From Siphonodentalium dalli (Eukaryota > Mollusca > Scaphopoda > Gadilida > Siphonodentaliidae), in contig CP136063.1 of NCBI GenBank assembly GCA_032622095.1, forward strand, positions 92,605,980 through 92,669,979: a stretch of 64,000 bases of DNA, in the 5' to 3' direction. Both the position numbers and the translations under genes were made by a program. The first letter of the stretch is position 1, and each line of letters begins with the position of its first letter. The notes beneath the pieces were generated by a model. That model searched no databases, was not told the DNA's origin, and saw only the letters and a program-made list of their open reading frames with translations. This document shows, in pieces, positions 12,536-24,560 of the stretch.

Positions 12536-13004
12536 TCAAAGGCCCACTTAATTTTCGAGTCACCGATTTTTTTTATAGTGCCTTGATATACGGTTTTAAT
12601 AATAATCCATGCCATAAAATATGATTAAAATACTATAATTCATCACCATTTGAAACGTCTGTGTTTTAGGAGATGACCATAGACCCGTCATGGCTCCCAG
12701 AATGCAACAAAATTCAAACTAATAATGTACTTTCAATGGAACGGGAATAACTATATCTTTAAAATATAGAGGTATTCCCCCTCCATTTAAAATAATACAC
12801 TTTGCACAACAAAACCAGATGAAACTTAAGCACACACAAAAAAAAACACGTCAGTAACTCAACAAAAACAACATGTTCACAGTTTATTACAGGCTGTTAA
12901 TAATACAATGTTTTGGAGCTTCCTCTTTCAAATGGTATATAACATGCATGGCATGTAATTTATATATGTGATCTGGGGGTTCGAAAATGAAGTGGCCTTA
13001 AAGA
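12536..13004. mobile_element. MITE, TTAAAGGCCCACTT family, copy 1
   Basis: The left end reads AAAGGCCCACTTAATTTTCG and the right end, near 13000, reads back as CTTTAAGGCCACTTCATTTT. Shared internal blocks are CACCGATTTTTTTTATAGTG, TATAATTCATCACCATTTG, a Cys-free GGAGGGGGAATA palindrome around 12735-12790, and GTTTTGGAGCTTCCTCTTTC. It lies just downstream of the 3' end of the GPCR gene (minus strand) and may form part of its 3' UTR. Confidence 0.75.
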
Positions 13005-13094
13005 GCGCTCTTCACGATGATCAGGCCTGATATTTCTAAGGGGTAATTTGGTGGGCCTCAAAGTCATGAGGTTGGTTTTGCTAAAATTACCCAT

Positions 13095-13325
13095 TTTTAA
13101 TACTCATTGAAGAGTACTTGCCTTAGGGAATGTTAAGATAGGTTCTACAAACTTATTGAACTTATTATCTGAACGTTTCCCATCAATGAGTAACTATGAT
13201 TCATCCACTTGTATTATATGTATTATATTTCCCTTCAGATGAACTATAGACCATATCAGTGTATAACTTTCATAATTGAATGGGAGAATCCATTCAGTTA
13301 AGAAAGAGTCAATATTTTTGGACAA
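13095..13325. repeat. foldback family, half copy
   Basis: This is a one-armed relative of the foldback at 15034-16080. It shares a TTATCTGAACGTTTCCC block, the CCACTTGTATTATATG block and an end GGGAGAATCCATTCAGTTAA. It lies immediately 3' of the GPCR stop codon and so is probably transcribed as 3' UTR. Confidence 0.6.
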
Positions 13326-13466
13326 TGAACTGGGAATATTTATCAAATAGCCACTGTTGCCATAACCCTATAATACACATGTATACATGGCCACAAGTTG
13401 CCACAATATCAAACATGCAATTCCTGCTTCAAAATGTCACACTTCCTAGCTGCACCTTCCACCATT

Positions 13467-14510
13467 TTATTTCTGACGACACAATGTATCTTTCATGCTT
13501 CTTCTGAAATTGTCTGATAATAGCGCGTATAATATTGGATTGAAACCACTGTTCATGTACATAACGAGATAGCTAATAGGTGGAAAATATAGTGATGAAA
13601 TAAGACCAAAGTTATGGATTGTCTGAAATCTGTTCAGATGATACGGCAGTGCACACATGGCAAAGGTTCCAACGACAACTATCAACAGACGTATCACCTT
13701 GCGTCTAGATTTCATCACATTCCGGTTACTACCACTCATTCGGCATTTCTTCTTTGTCGAAATCTTCGCTTTCGCGTTGGATTTCCCATTTGACAACGAG
13801 GTGGTCAATGTATAGTTCCGTCCCATCCGAACCGCTATAGACTTCTTCTCACTCTTCCCTTTTTGTTTCGAGGACGACCCAAGATCATTATCGTCATTAT
13901 CCGACAAGCAATCGGCATCGGTCTCTGTCGAGTACGTTTTCTGCAACTTGCGCTTGTCACGTGACTTCGTGGTTGTTCGCGGGTTTTCTTGATTATATAT
14001 CTCAGTCATTGAAATTCCCTTTTCGACATCAGAATCAACAGTCCGTTCATCTGTATATTCTTTCTTTTTCTTGGATTCGAAACTAACGACAACTCTGGCC
14101 TTACGTGTAGAGCCAGCCGATATTTCAACACCACTAGCTTTGCTCGCGTGCCACAAAACGACGCCGATTTTACAATAGAGGATGAGCATTACTCCGAGTG
14201 GCACAATGTACCACACCAGGAAGTTGAACGATACGTACACGTTGTGTTCTAGAACCCCGTCCTTTGCGTGACACGAAGAGAATGTCATGTAAACAAACAC
14301 ATCAAACGTGATGAGGTTTGGGATGTTGTAAGCGGCCGCAAGAATCCATATTACCGTCTGCGTTATTATTAGCCTCCTTTTGGAGAACAATCTGCGCGAT
14401 TTGAGAGGGTGCATGATGGCTATGTACCGCTCCACAGATATCGCCGTCAGGATCAATACGGACGCAGCATAGCTCATACTGTCCACGAAGAAATACAGCT
14501 TACACAGCGC
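13467..14510 (-). CDS. GPCR exon 3 (TM3 to C-terminus), terminal coding exon
   Basis: This exon encodes 347 residues of a rhodopsin-class G-protein-coupled receptor in the plasma membrane, probably for a neuropeptide. It opens with ALCK, holding the conserved TM3 cysteine. TM3 follows and ends in ERY (residues 27-29, the DRY box), then MHPLKSRR in loop 2. TM4 is about 47-69, and the loop-2 cysteine of the extracellular disulfide is residue 80. TM5 is about 91-120. The third intracellular loop is very long (about 121-270), lysine-, serine- and acid-rich. TM6 carries CALPYH (286-291), and TM7 carries NPILY (324-328), followed by helix-8-like SDNFRRSMKD. The stop is at 13467-13469. The acceptor TCTTTTGCAG precedes the exon at 14511-14520, in phase 0. 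The open frame continues to 14636, but those 42 codons are intron and MITE. From memory of family motifs it looks closest to trissin-receptor-like GPCRs; the subtype is uncertain. Confidence 0.94.
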   Translation of the reverse strand, partial: ALCKLYFFVDSMSYAASVLILTAISVERYIAIMHPLKSRRLFSKRRLIITQTVIWILAAAYNIPNLITFDVFVYMTFSSCHAKDGVLEHNVYVSFNFLVWYIVPLGVMLILYCKIGVVLWHASKASGVEISAGSTRKARVVVSFESKKKKEYTDERTVDSDVEKGISMTEIYNQENPRTTTKSRDKRKLQKTYSTETDADCLSDNDDNDLGSSSKQKGKSEKKSIAVRMGRNYTLTTSLSNGKSNAKAKISTKKKCRMSGSNRNVMKSRRKVIRLLIVVVGTFAMCALPYHLNRFQTIHNFGLISSLYFPPISYLVMYMNSGFNPILYALLSDNFRRSMKDTLCRQK

Positions 14511-14530
14511 CTGCAAAAGACAAACGTGGG

Positions 14531-14929
14531 TTAACCCTTTACCCAACAGAAGGGCCCTGTGCCAATGCATTCTCTTATATATGCGAGTCGACCATAGGTC
14601 GCCTCGCATATATAAGAGAATGCATTGGCTTAACACATTACAAATTATAAAATTGTTAAAGAATGTAAGAAAAAATGGTAAAAAGTGTTAAAAAAAGATT
14701 TTTTATAGGCCAATGCATTCTCTTATATATGCGAGGCGACCTATGGTCGACTCGCATATATAAGAGAATGCATTGGCACAGGGCTAACTGTAACTATCAC
14801 AATGTGGTCAAGGAGCCGGTTCCAATGATATCCATATTTGTATGGTTCTATTGAGACAGACCTAAGTTATTTTAGGCTGTTGAAGCTTTATTTGGCCGGT
14901 TTTGGCCGTTTTGTTGGGTAAAGGGTTAA
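14531..14929. mobile_element. TTAA-flanked double-hairpin MITE, family 1, copy 1
   Basis: The ends are TTAACCCTTTACCCAACA and, on the other strand, the same TTAACCCTTTACCCAACA. Inside are two large hairpins, at 14563-14627 and 14711-14776, that are reverse complements of each other. Each stem pairs CCAATGCATTCTCTTATATA with its complement. The second copy at 58315-58712 is about 97% similar, so the family was active recently. The TTAA flanks and CCC starts suggest mobilisation by a piggyBac-type transposase (inference). It stops 20 nt upstream of the acceptor AG boundary of GPCR exon 3. Confidence 0.88.
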
Positions 14930-15033
14930 GCCGAATCCACTCCCATACACAAGGAACATGGTAACATGAATTATCAATATATTATATTGTAACAATTATT
15001 ATTGGGAATAAATATTATTAAACCAACCATTTC

Positions 15034-16080
15034 TATACTAAATGGACTCTTCCATTCAGTTATAACAATATACATTGGAACGGTATATTATTCATTTCGA
15101 GGGATGTTAAGGATAGAGTAGCACACGACAGCCTGACGAAAAGATAACACAAGTGCAGCATAAATGATATTCATTGGTGGGAAATTAATATTTAGATAAT
15201 AAGTTTAACTAAATTTATCAACGTATATATCGTTTATTGAACTTAATATCTAAACATTTCCTAAGGGAACTACTACAAATTGCTTGTTTCAGCTATTATG
15301 CATGTCACCGTGGCAATGTTTTTTTCTTCTAAAAATTAAATATTGTTCAAACAAAGCTACATCTTAATTCGTACAATAGTGGATTCACCGAAAAGCGGCA
15401 TAACGCATGTTGTCCACGAAGAGTTCTGTTTCAGATTCAATCTACTCGAAGACTAGATTGGTTCTGCTAAAAGGCTCTGTGCACGCTCTGATCAACTTAG
15501 AGTACTATTGACCTCACACAATAACATCAATTGGAAATAGCCGCTGATCGCGTGTCGACCACGACAAACAACCCGTGTGCTAACTGACGTTGAAGGGCCT
15601 TGGGTTTGGTAAAAAACAGGAGAACAATAATTATTGCAGTAATGGGATTGTGCTCTAAAACTGAGAATGGATCACAGAATGGATTTTCCGATTCAGTTTT
15701 AAAAGAACACATTTGAATGGCACATTATTATAAAGGAATGTTAGATAACAAAGTAGGGACATACTTAATATATAGTAGGCGTTCAACAAATAACTACAGC
15801 AGACATAAAAAGACTGTCTGTTAACCCTTGAAATACTTAATACACATTGTCGAGTAGTTCCCTTAGGAAATTTTCAGATAATAAGTAAAACATAGGTCGT
15901 TTGTTGACGTTATTATCTGAACATTTCACACCAAAGAATATGAATCCTTCTGCATGCACTTGTATTATTATTTTTATCATACTGTCGTCTGCTCATTTTC
16001 CGGAAAACCGCTCCAGATGAATAATAGACAATTCCAATGTATACTTTTATAACCGAATTGGAGAATCCATTTAGTCAACA
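15034..16080. mobile_element. foldback element, about 1.05 kb
   Basis: The left arm begins TATACTAAATGGACTCTTCC and passes through ATACATTGGAACGG and ATTATTCATTTCGAGGG. The right arm, read in reverse complement from 16080, gives GACTAAATGGATTCTCCAAT, ATACATTGGAATTG and ATTATTCATCTGGAGCG. Inner blocks (CCTAAGGGAACTACT near 15258; AGTTCCCTTAGGAAATTTTC near 15850) are inverted too. Related single arms occur at 13095-13325, 57020-57250, 60975-61035 and 61850-61970. There is no transposase ORF. Confidence 0.7.
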
Positions 16081-17916
16081 CATGGTTACATCTAAAAGCT
16101 AAACATCCTCATCAATGAATCTACACGAACCAAGTAACTACTCATTAGCGAGATTTCAGTCATCGAACTAGAAATTAATAAATAGTTTCTGTTTAACTCA
16201 AATGCTGTAATTCGTGCTCGGGACAGTCCGCTAATTTGTTGAAGAAGATGTGTTGGGACAATATTACCCATGAATAGTCTCAAACAATTACCAGTTGCAA
16301 TATAGGTTTTCGTATCAAACTATATGGTAGTCGTTAACTCTAAACACCAATTACATTTGTATTATGATAGAAGCTATAGGAGCTCCAACTTCATCAAATC
16401 GTCTGCAGGATTGCGACCTATTGCGAATGAGATATTGGGAACTCACTAAAAAAAATTACCCCTGGCTATATAACCCCACATACTCACCGCCTAATACCTC
16501 CCTCCCATACTGTACCTCAAATCGATATATCCCTTTCCCTATAATATAAATCAGTTTTCCTAACCATGCAGATAACATCACAGATAGCCTTATATACACG
16601 CGCGATAGCAGAACTTTAAATGATTTTATACATGCTATACACTATAAATCACACCAAAGCATGTTTGTTTCTAACTGTTTATATTATGTTTCCATACATG
16701 TATATATACCTATATTTTGTAGGGAAACGGATATTTATATAAGTTTGAGCACTTTTCCTCCAGCATCTTAAATGTACAATGTTTAACCATAATATCCAAT
16801 ATTTAAAAATAAAATGTTTTAAATCAAAATCAAATTGAAAGCATGTGATTATTAACCGCGATATGTGCGTGTTCCCGATGCGATATGCCTATATAGTGTC
16901 ATGCGAATCGGATATTTTGCCTCGAATCGATTCCCGGCACCAAAACGCCGTTGTGGACATTAATTCCGTTTTCTTTCTAATTGTGCACACTTTGGTCTAT
17001 GCCGAGTCTTCGTTCATATGTCATCAGTTGTGGTTTTTCAGATGTGAAACAACGAATTTTTACATCTTTCTTGAAACCCATGCATCTAAGTCATATGTTG
17101 TCACCTTTATGCATACGTTATTTGTGACTGTCTAATGGGTCTATATATATATGGGTCTATATATATAGGATATATTCTTCACTTTCCTTTACCATTGTTC
17201 AGATCTACATATATCACCACAGGCTCAAAAACGTTCAAACCACAAATTACTTGCTATCTATCACACAAAACGATGCGTGGTGTCGAATCATGCACATGGA
17301 ATCGAAAACAACTGCATCAGAGGGCCAATTCAGTGTCGATATCGAGTAGATCGATCGATATCGACATCGACGTTTGATCTGAGCCACTATTCATATTACG
17401 CTTATATGGAATTAGAATACATGTATACCTCATGCAGTTGGTTGACCTTTATGTGAGAACCAGAGTATTTAACTTCGTGGCTAATCGATACACCATAATT
17501 GTCTCAAACATAATGTATAAAAGCTAAACAATGGGATACCACAGAGAAGCGGCATCATCACAGCGGGTGACCTTCCTGTGAACACCTTGATACGAAACAC
17601 ACAGAGTCTCTTTCCGTAGCGTTCGATCGTGCCCCACGAGAGCAACAGCTGGACAACTTAAAATTCACATACGCGTCTTCCAACTATAATGACAAAATCG
17701 GAACATATGTACATACGCCATGATATTAACTGTTTTGCGACGAGAAACTGACAGACTGTTTATTCTATACACGCGTGTATTCGAAAAATATAACCGTACA
17801 AAAACAGGCGCATGTATCCTTCGGGTATTAAGCCATTGTGTGTGTGCCGGTGACATAGGTCGTAACCTGTTGCACGCGCGGTGTTATTGTGTGGAAGGGT
17901 AATCATATACTATACT
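16081..17916. other. intronic, nothing recognised
   Basis: AT-rich GPCR intron sequence. Short open frames at 16845-17135 and 17135-17377 have no recognisable domain. A tight cluster of TCGAT/ATCGA words sits at 17337-17371, forming small overlapping palindromes. Confidence 0.45.
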
Positions 17917-19956
17917 GAGTCGTTATCTCGTGGGAATCCGGATTCAGAATCCAAAGCCGATTACGGGGGCGGGGCTAATTCCCGATTCTAGGTCAGATTT
18001 TGAAATCCACATGGTCTCCGAAACTATGTTTAATGTTCTCCCAGCGTCAAACATGGCTCATGTATTTGACAAAAGTATCATTTGTATCTTATATTTATAA
18101 AGTTCACGTTTATTGTGAATGTCATGATTTTCTTCTATGCGTATATACACGGCACATAATTTGCTGCCAATCCGACTTAATCGCATATTTTTTTCAAGTT
18201 AAAGTGTGTTTATTGATGAGGGCAAGCATTTAATTCTAACAGCTCTAGGCATCCTGAATCAAATTCCGAAGATTTTGTGAAGAACACACGAAACTTGTCA
18301 GTTGCACAGGGACGTGACGACAGGGGTTGTTTGGGTGACTCGACCCCCCCCCGAACTTTGGTACAATTTGCTTAGCTGTGCAGTCATTCATACGTGAGGA
18401 AAAATCAGATTCTTTTGACTAACTGTTCCAAATAATGATACGTACAAGCCAGCAAACGCAACAAACAAACCCGATTTTAAATAAATACATATACAAACTT
18501 ATGACTAACTCGGGAGAGGGGTGACCGGTGATCTGTATATATGTTCAACTTGTTTTGGTAGTCATGTTGCTTTGCCATTACTAATTATTTATTTCTTCAG
18601 TGTAATAACATATGGGAGATGGGGTACCCTTCAGTGAGTCAGCACTTGTCCTCCAATCCCATTGTATGTATAAACAAATGTATGTGTTATATATCATGTG
18701 TTATCTAAATTTTACAAATATTTGAAATAAATATGTTTAAACTAAACTTTGGTACATTTCCAGCAGTTGGAAATTTCATGCATGACACAACATTAGTTGG
18801 ACATTAATTTAACACCATATATAGGTTGGAATTGTTCTCATTGTTTGATTTTTTCAACCAGTAAACGTTGGTAATTTTCCAATCTTAGTGTGTGTCAGTT
18901 TGGCTATTTCCAAGGGGTGCAAATGGAATTATGCGAACCTGCGAGATTGGTATTTGGTTCAATGGGGGGGGGAGGGGGTGCAGTTGGCTGGAAATTTGAG
19001 GAAACCTCTAGCCACGTCCCTAGAACTTGTAGGTGTGGGTGCTTAATCAATAAATTGACTGACATTTCCACTATATAGTCATGAGATCCTAGAATAAGCT
19101 TTACATTTTTGTTTGTGCGATTGGGAGATGCAGTTCACCTGCAATCACAAGACCACAAGATTAGCTTTATTTTCCAACTAATGTACAGTACGTTGGCCAA
19201 AAAATGCCTGTGTTTGTGCACTATACAGAGACTATTGTGAAAAACGACTGCATTTAACGAAACAAAACATTTTAAACATGAAATTGCTATAAGACTAGGT
19301 AGTACATACGTGTATCTGATAATCCATCGATATCATATAATCCTACTATTTCTTGAATAAGAAGAAACATTATAATAATGAACACAGCAGAAGACATATC
19401 CATGCAGGTTCACATGAATTCGGTCAATGGTGACGTATCCGCCGAATTCGAAATCGACATGCGTTCGGGCGGTATTTTATGGATGGAATTATGAAATGGA
19501 CATATGAAAGTGACAATAAAATCGACAATGATTTGCTTCGCCATCAACCGAAGTGCTCCCTCAGCGTTACTATCAATAGCGTTATTATTTGGCTAATTTC
19601 AGTAATATTCTCCCAGTTTACATTCGATAAAACAAATTTGTCTCCGCATTTAAAATTCTTTGATATAGATCGTTTATATTCTGCAATAATTTGTACACAA
19701 GAGACGGATTCTTATGTTTTATTGTGTTTTTAAACTCCGAGGTGGCGAAATCTCGGTTTGTTTACATTACGAACATTTGAGTCCGTAATCGGAATCGGAA
19801 TCCGAATCTGTATTACCACGAGATTGAGATTACGGTCTGTTCGGTTACTGATTCTGCCAATTTCTGGTCTGTTCGTTTACCGAACCAAGTCGTACGGGGT
19901 CTAATCTGTAATCTGAATCCAGATTCTGAATCCGGATTCCCACGAGATAACGACTC
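17917..19956. mobile_element. 2.04-kb element with perfect 35-bp inverted termini
   Basis: The first 35 bp, starting GAGTCGTTATCTCGTGGGAA, are repeated perfectly in reverse complement at 19922-19956. Subterminal GGATTC/GAATCC words are dense at the right (19785-19945) and sparser at the left. Flanks do not show a clear target-site duplication, so the superfamily is undetermined. No transposase was recognised; the open frames at 18000-18233 and 19479-19733 are not convincing. A G-tract dispersed repeat (18745-19020) is nested inside. It lies in GPCR intron 2. Confidence 0.75.
18745..19020. repeat. dispersed repeat with G-tracts, copy 2
   Basis: Shares with 10590-10915 the blocks GAAATTTCATGCATGA-like, GGAATTGTTCTCATTG, a G-run then TGCAGTTGG, and CCTCTAGCCACGTCCCT. 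It lies inside the 2.04-kb inverted-repeat element. Confidence 0.55.
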
Positions 19957-21185
19957 TGGGGTTCTTGGATTGGCAATGCATGGGATTAGTGTTTTTATGT
20001 CCTTTCGGGTCGATATTGCTGTTAGTAATATATTTAGCTTTTATATTTGAACTATATATGTCTGAAATAGACGCACTCTTTTTATACTAGAATTTGCGCA
20101 ACAGGATAATAAAGTGATCATTTCACCGGCATCTATATGCACATTATATCAAATAGAAACCCTCGGTGTCGATCGCATGTTAACGTCGTGCAACCCTAAA
20201 ATGCAATAATTGTGTTGTCGAACTTATACGGACACCCGATCGTGCAAAAAAAAATAAAAAATAGTACAAACAGACAATCACCGCTCAGTATTAGAATTGA
20301 GATCAGGTCATAATGAATATTAAAATGAGGCGCTGCGTGATTCGTAAACAAAAAATGAAAAAAAGTTGGAATTATCGACATATTTCTCCTCTATAGAAAT
20401 TGTTACTGACGATGTGTTGATTTGTATGAGTAAATAAATTATTAGCCGACAAGAAATCCCTGAGTGCTAGATGTTTAGTTGATCGTTTGACCGATTTTTA
20501 ATTATAGTAAGCCGTGCGGGGTGAAGTTAGAGGAACATATCGTCCATTGTTTTTTGAGCCGGATCAATCCGAAAATCTACGCTCTTCGGAGACAATATTC
20601 GGTGGTTAAAAATTTATCAAATGCTATGTATATGAATGTTTCTGATGGGAGTTTGTGGTATTGATTGAAAGATGAATCCTTCGCCGATACATCCGTGGCT
20701 ATATCGTTAGCATTACTGGTGTGAATGGGCTAAATTTGTCCGATTGCCGAGCGATGGTAAAAGGTGAATTTCCACAGTTCCCCTTGTCTCTATAATACTA
20801 CCATTAACGTGAAGCAGGCGCGTATATAGAAACGGCGTATATGGGCAGCGCAAGGGGGGGGGGGGGGGCAGCGGAGCGCGTTACAGGCCCGTGTGGCGTG
20901 TCCCGGAGGAGAAGTATATATATATATATATATATATAGAATAAGTCGCACCTTCCATATCAATAACATTTCATGACCTATTGTATCAATTGTTTAAACA
21001 AATCAATGAATACAACGTGCATTTTAACGCAGGAAGTTCCAAACATAATTATATAGAGATATATCTATGATATACCGTCATAACATTATTTAAGTACAGA
21101 TAAAATAGAATTCTAAACATGCAATTCACCATACTCTCACGGGATCGATTCGAGTCCACGGAGATACAACACAAAAGTACTGATT
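19957..21185. other. intronic, nothing recognised
   Basis: No gene recognised. A G-run at 20856-20868 and a (TA)n microsatellite at 20914-20938 are present. Confidence 0.45.
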
Positions 21186-21456
21186 TTATCCCTTTAATGA
21201 TGGTAGATGTGCTGGTGCAGCATTAAATATCATGTGCCAGTACATTCTCTTATAAATGTGGGTCTCCCACAGGGAGCTTCGCATATATAAGAGATATATA
21301 GCAATGGCGTACAAGTTCAGGGTACATGTTGTTAGGTCAATGCATTTTCTTATATTATATGCGAGGCTCCCTATGATAGACTCGCGTATAGAAAGAGAAT
21401 GCATTGGCATAGAGTTTTCGCAAAGTTGCACGAAGCTGCAGTCATGGAAGGGATAA
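21186..21456. mobile_element. diverged double-hairpin MITE (family 1 relative)
   Basis: The ends are TTATCCCTTTAATGATGG and, on the other strand, TTATCCCTTCCATGACTG. It carries two imperfect hairpins (21238-21300 and 21338-21410) using the same CATTCTCTTATA/TATAAGAGAATG stem words as the copies at 14.5 and 58.3 kb. Divergence is much higher, so this is an older relative. A one-ended relative starts at 55684. Confidence 0.65.
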
Positions 21457-21658
21457 CCCTGCTATTATAAGCACAGGCGACAGGCAGAGAAAATAATTGG
21501 GATGTTCAGACATAATTATGTTTGTTGAACTTATATGGTTGAACACATGAATCACCAGCCAATTAATGTTCTTTTGACTGCCCGAGCCATTCGACAAAGT
21601 CTGTATCAACAGATTGCCATTTACGTGTTGTCAAACGTCACTAATATATAATAACCCA

Positions 21659-22260
21659 CAGGGTCCGCGCTGGACCGAAATTTACTTTTGCCAAATAATT
21701 TGCCAAATGAAAATATTTTTTGCAAAATTATATTAGCATTTGCCAAATTTTATCTTTGATAGTATATTCTTCTGCAACCTTAATTATTATGTTTCGACAC
21801 TCGCGGGTTGAACGACTTTTGATATCGATAGAAAAGCAGTTGATAATTAATTATACTAGCATCTCTATTGTGGTTTATCATACACCAATAAGCCAATCAC
21901 CGGACAATAATATGGTAGAAGAGTTGCTTCAACAGAAGGCACATCACAGGAGGATTAGCTATGTAAACACTACCACCACACTAAATACTAGTAATCCCTC
22001 CAACCATCGGTACTAATGCTATGAGATTAACTGTATCTTACTAGAGGTGGTAACTTTTTCTAAACCTTATACAACACAACTAATATAATTATGTTGTAAG
22101 AGTTTCCTGAAATGAATGATATTGATTGACAAATATTTTTCAACTTTTTTGAGGAATTAAAAAGTTACTTGCCAAAACGTTTGCCAAATGAAAATATTTT
22201 TTGCCAAATGTGAATTATTTTTGCCATTGGCAAATTTGGCAAGTGGCAGCGCAAACCCTG
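21659..22260. mobile_element. hAT-like MITE
   Basis: The left end is CAGGGTCCGCGCTGG and the right end, read in reverse, is CAGGGTTTGCGCTGCCAC. CAGGG starts of this kind are typical of hAT elements. TAACCCA occurs just outside both ends, directly on the left and after 3 extra bases on the right, so the expected 8-bp duplication is imperfect. The word TTTGCCAAATGAAAATATTT is repeated near both ends in the same orientation. The 98-codon frame at 21720-22016 is not a recognisable transposase. Confidence 0.55.
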
Positions 22261-22637
22261 AATTAACCCACCCTCAATATTCACATAATTAGCTAATGGA
22301 GGAATCAGTACATTTCGCCATACCGCTAACATGAACGTTTCCGATGTTCACAAACCAATAACTAAAGTCGACAGGGCACATACTTATTGGCCGATGAACG
22401 AAACAACTAGGTCACTTTAAGCCGATCGTGTGCACCCGCTCGCTGCGTGTTGTTATTCAGAAACTGTATTGGAAATTAACAGTATGGTACTAACAATTGT
22501 TTTGGTAGTTTTAAAAAGTTCAAATGATTAATGTTCCATTAAAATATACTGGCATATCATTATAAGGAATGACTTGCAGATCGATTGGGGTAAATAGTTT
22601 TGACTGGCAGAGTAATTAAATAAAGTTCGTGTGAATC

Positions 22638-24560
22638 GTATTGACTAATATCAGGGGGTATATTATATGTGTTAATTAACCCTTTGAACCCGTAACACCG
22701 ATATTTAGGTGCAAACGAACCGTGACTATATCCCGTAACACCGATATTTCGGTGCAGCGACGACATGATTCGGTAGCAAATTTATATATAGTATAACGAG
22801 CGTCTGACCCACTGATTTATATTTAAATTGCCCCCACATATGTCAGCGGCGCCCATGGTGCGTATGGAATGGTTGACCGCTAGTATCGGGTAGAAATATA
22901 TGCGCATGCGCATAGCATATAATCTACAAAAACATACGATATTTTAAGCGAACTATGCCGCTATATTTACGGCATATAATTTCGTGTTCCCCGTGTGTGT
23001 ACAGAACAGACGTAATTTAGACACACAATTTCAGTTTAAATTACCCTCGTGTATATTAACCAGTGTTCTGCTAATACATATGGGGAAGGGTCTATCGCAT
23101 ATGAAGTTGATTTATTCGCGCATGCGCAGACTAGCGCAATGACAAATAAATGGTTTATAACGTACTTATACACGACATACCCACTAATATATATATTTAA
23201 ATTGGCCTATTGAAGTCAGCGCTGGCAAAGGTGTCTATATGGATTGGCTGTCCGCTAGAAATGGCTAGGAAAATATGCGCATGGGCGCAGACTATAATTC
23301 ATTTTTTAAAATGCGTTTAAGTTAAATGTGGCGCTATATATGACATTTTGTTGCATGTTTCACATGTTAGTATAGTAGACACAATCTAGACAGCTTACTT
23401 GAACAATGGGGCCACGATATGTTACGGGAAATTACGTTGTTTCTGGTCTCTGTAATATCAGTCTCTGTTGTGCCACATGCAGCAAAAAGTCTATCGCATA
23501 TCAAGTTGACTTACTCGCACATGGTCAGGTATATCTTAATTTCACATTAGGATATTGGTTGCATCGAAACGCAATTCGCTGATGTATAATTACAACGTTA
23601 TAAGCCAGAATTCGTTTATCCTGCAAATTTCGGGTAGTTGCCTAGTAACCGTTTCTAAGGCGAGATCGGGTGGCAAAGTCTCCCGATCTTACAATGATCA
23701 GTGGTCCGTGCATGCATATATCATGCCTGCACAGTTTCAGGTAGGTGTTCCCTTTCAACATAACCAACACCATGCGACTAGACACTGTCTAAATTAAGGC
23801 AAAACATACCACTGAATGGCTAGTGCAATTATGTCATTCGATCAGTTGTGGTATTTGCTTAGCAACCGTTGCTACCCTTAAATGGGATATTTGGTTCACT
23901 ATTCTGGTCGGGTATATCTCAAATTTCACGTCAGGGTAGTACCTGCATCAAAAAACGCAATCACTGAGGTTGAATTACGACGCTATAAGCTATATTTACA
24001 TTTTCCAGTCAATTCCGGGTAGTTGCCTAGCAACCGTTACCAAGGAGTTGCCGCGAGGCAAAGTCTCGCGATCTTATAATGATCGCTGATCCATGGGGGA
24101 CAAACCTGTAAAGTTTCAGACCGGTGTCGCAATTTGAACATAATCAACACCATGCTACTAGAAACTATCTAATTTAAGCGGACATACCACTGGGAGCCCC
24201 GGGTCAGGGTGTCGATCACTGTGGGGCGCCAGGGTTCAAAGGGTTAAGCTGAATTGGTCATTGTCGCCTGGCATCGTGCAAAAAGACTCACATGATCTCT
24301 CAAACGTGTAAAAAAGACACACAGGATCTCCCAAATATGACAACAGGTCACAAAGCATTTCAAATTCTTGTTCGTCTGCGACAGTCAAACTCAACACTAG
24401 TGCAATACCCATGCATGCATTCAAATTCCGTTGAAATTTCACTCGAAATTCACAAAACAAATACTTATTGTATTAATAATAATAATTAGCATGCGACTAA
24501 TTTATAATCGAGTTTTATATGAGACATTTGGGATGCTGTGTAACATTTTGCACATTTGAG
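22638..24560. repeat. minisatellite-bearing element X, copy 1 (interrupted)
   Basis: Starts GTATTGACTAATATCAGGGG at 22638. It is interrupted at 22676-24247 by a TTAA element and resumes with AATTGGTCATTGTCGCCTGG, a few GATCTCTCAAACGTG units, then CTTGTTCGTCTGCGACAGTC and an end at about 24560. The same order of blocks recurs at 26667-27975, where the internal minisatellite is greatly expanded. Confidence 0.75.
22676..24247. mobile_element. 1.56-kb TTAA element, family 3 (piggyBac-type ends)
   Basis: The inner element is 22680-24243, with ends CCCTTTGAACCC and, on the other strand, CCCTTTGAACCC, flanked by TTAA at 22676-22679 and 24244-24247. The paralogous locus at 26667-26730 has the same flanks with a single TTAA (26706-26709) and no insert, which directly shows the TTAA duplication. 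The left end has a doubled phrase CGTAACACCGATATTT; the interior has repeated blocks around CTAGCAACCG and CCCGATCTTACAATGATC-like motifs. No transposase ORF was seen. piggyBac affinity is inferred from the TTAA target and CCC termini. Confidence 0.88.

Noticed and set aside
14511-14636. ATG at 14636 as start of the GPCR
   Set aside because: The 42 codons before ALCK read through intron and a MITE; a clean acceptor at 14511 and phase-matched exon 2 show the true structure.
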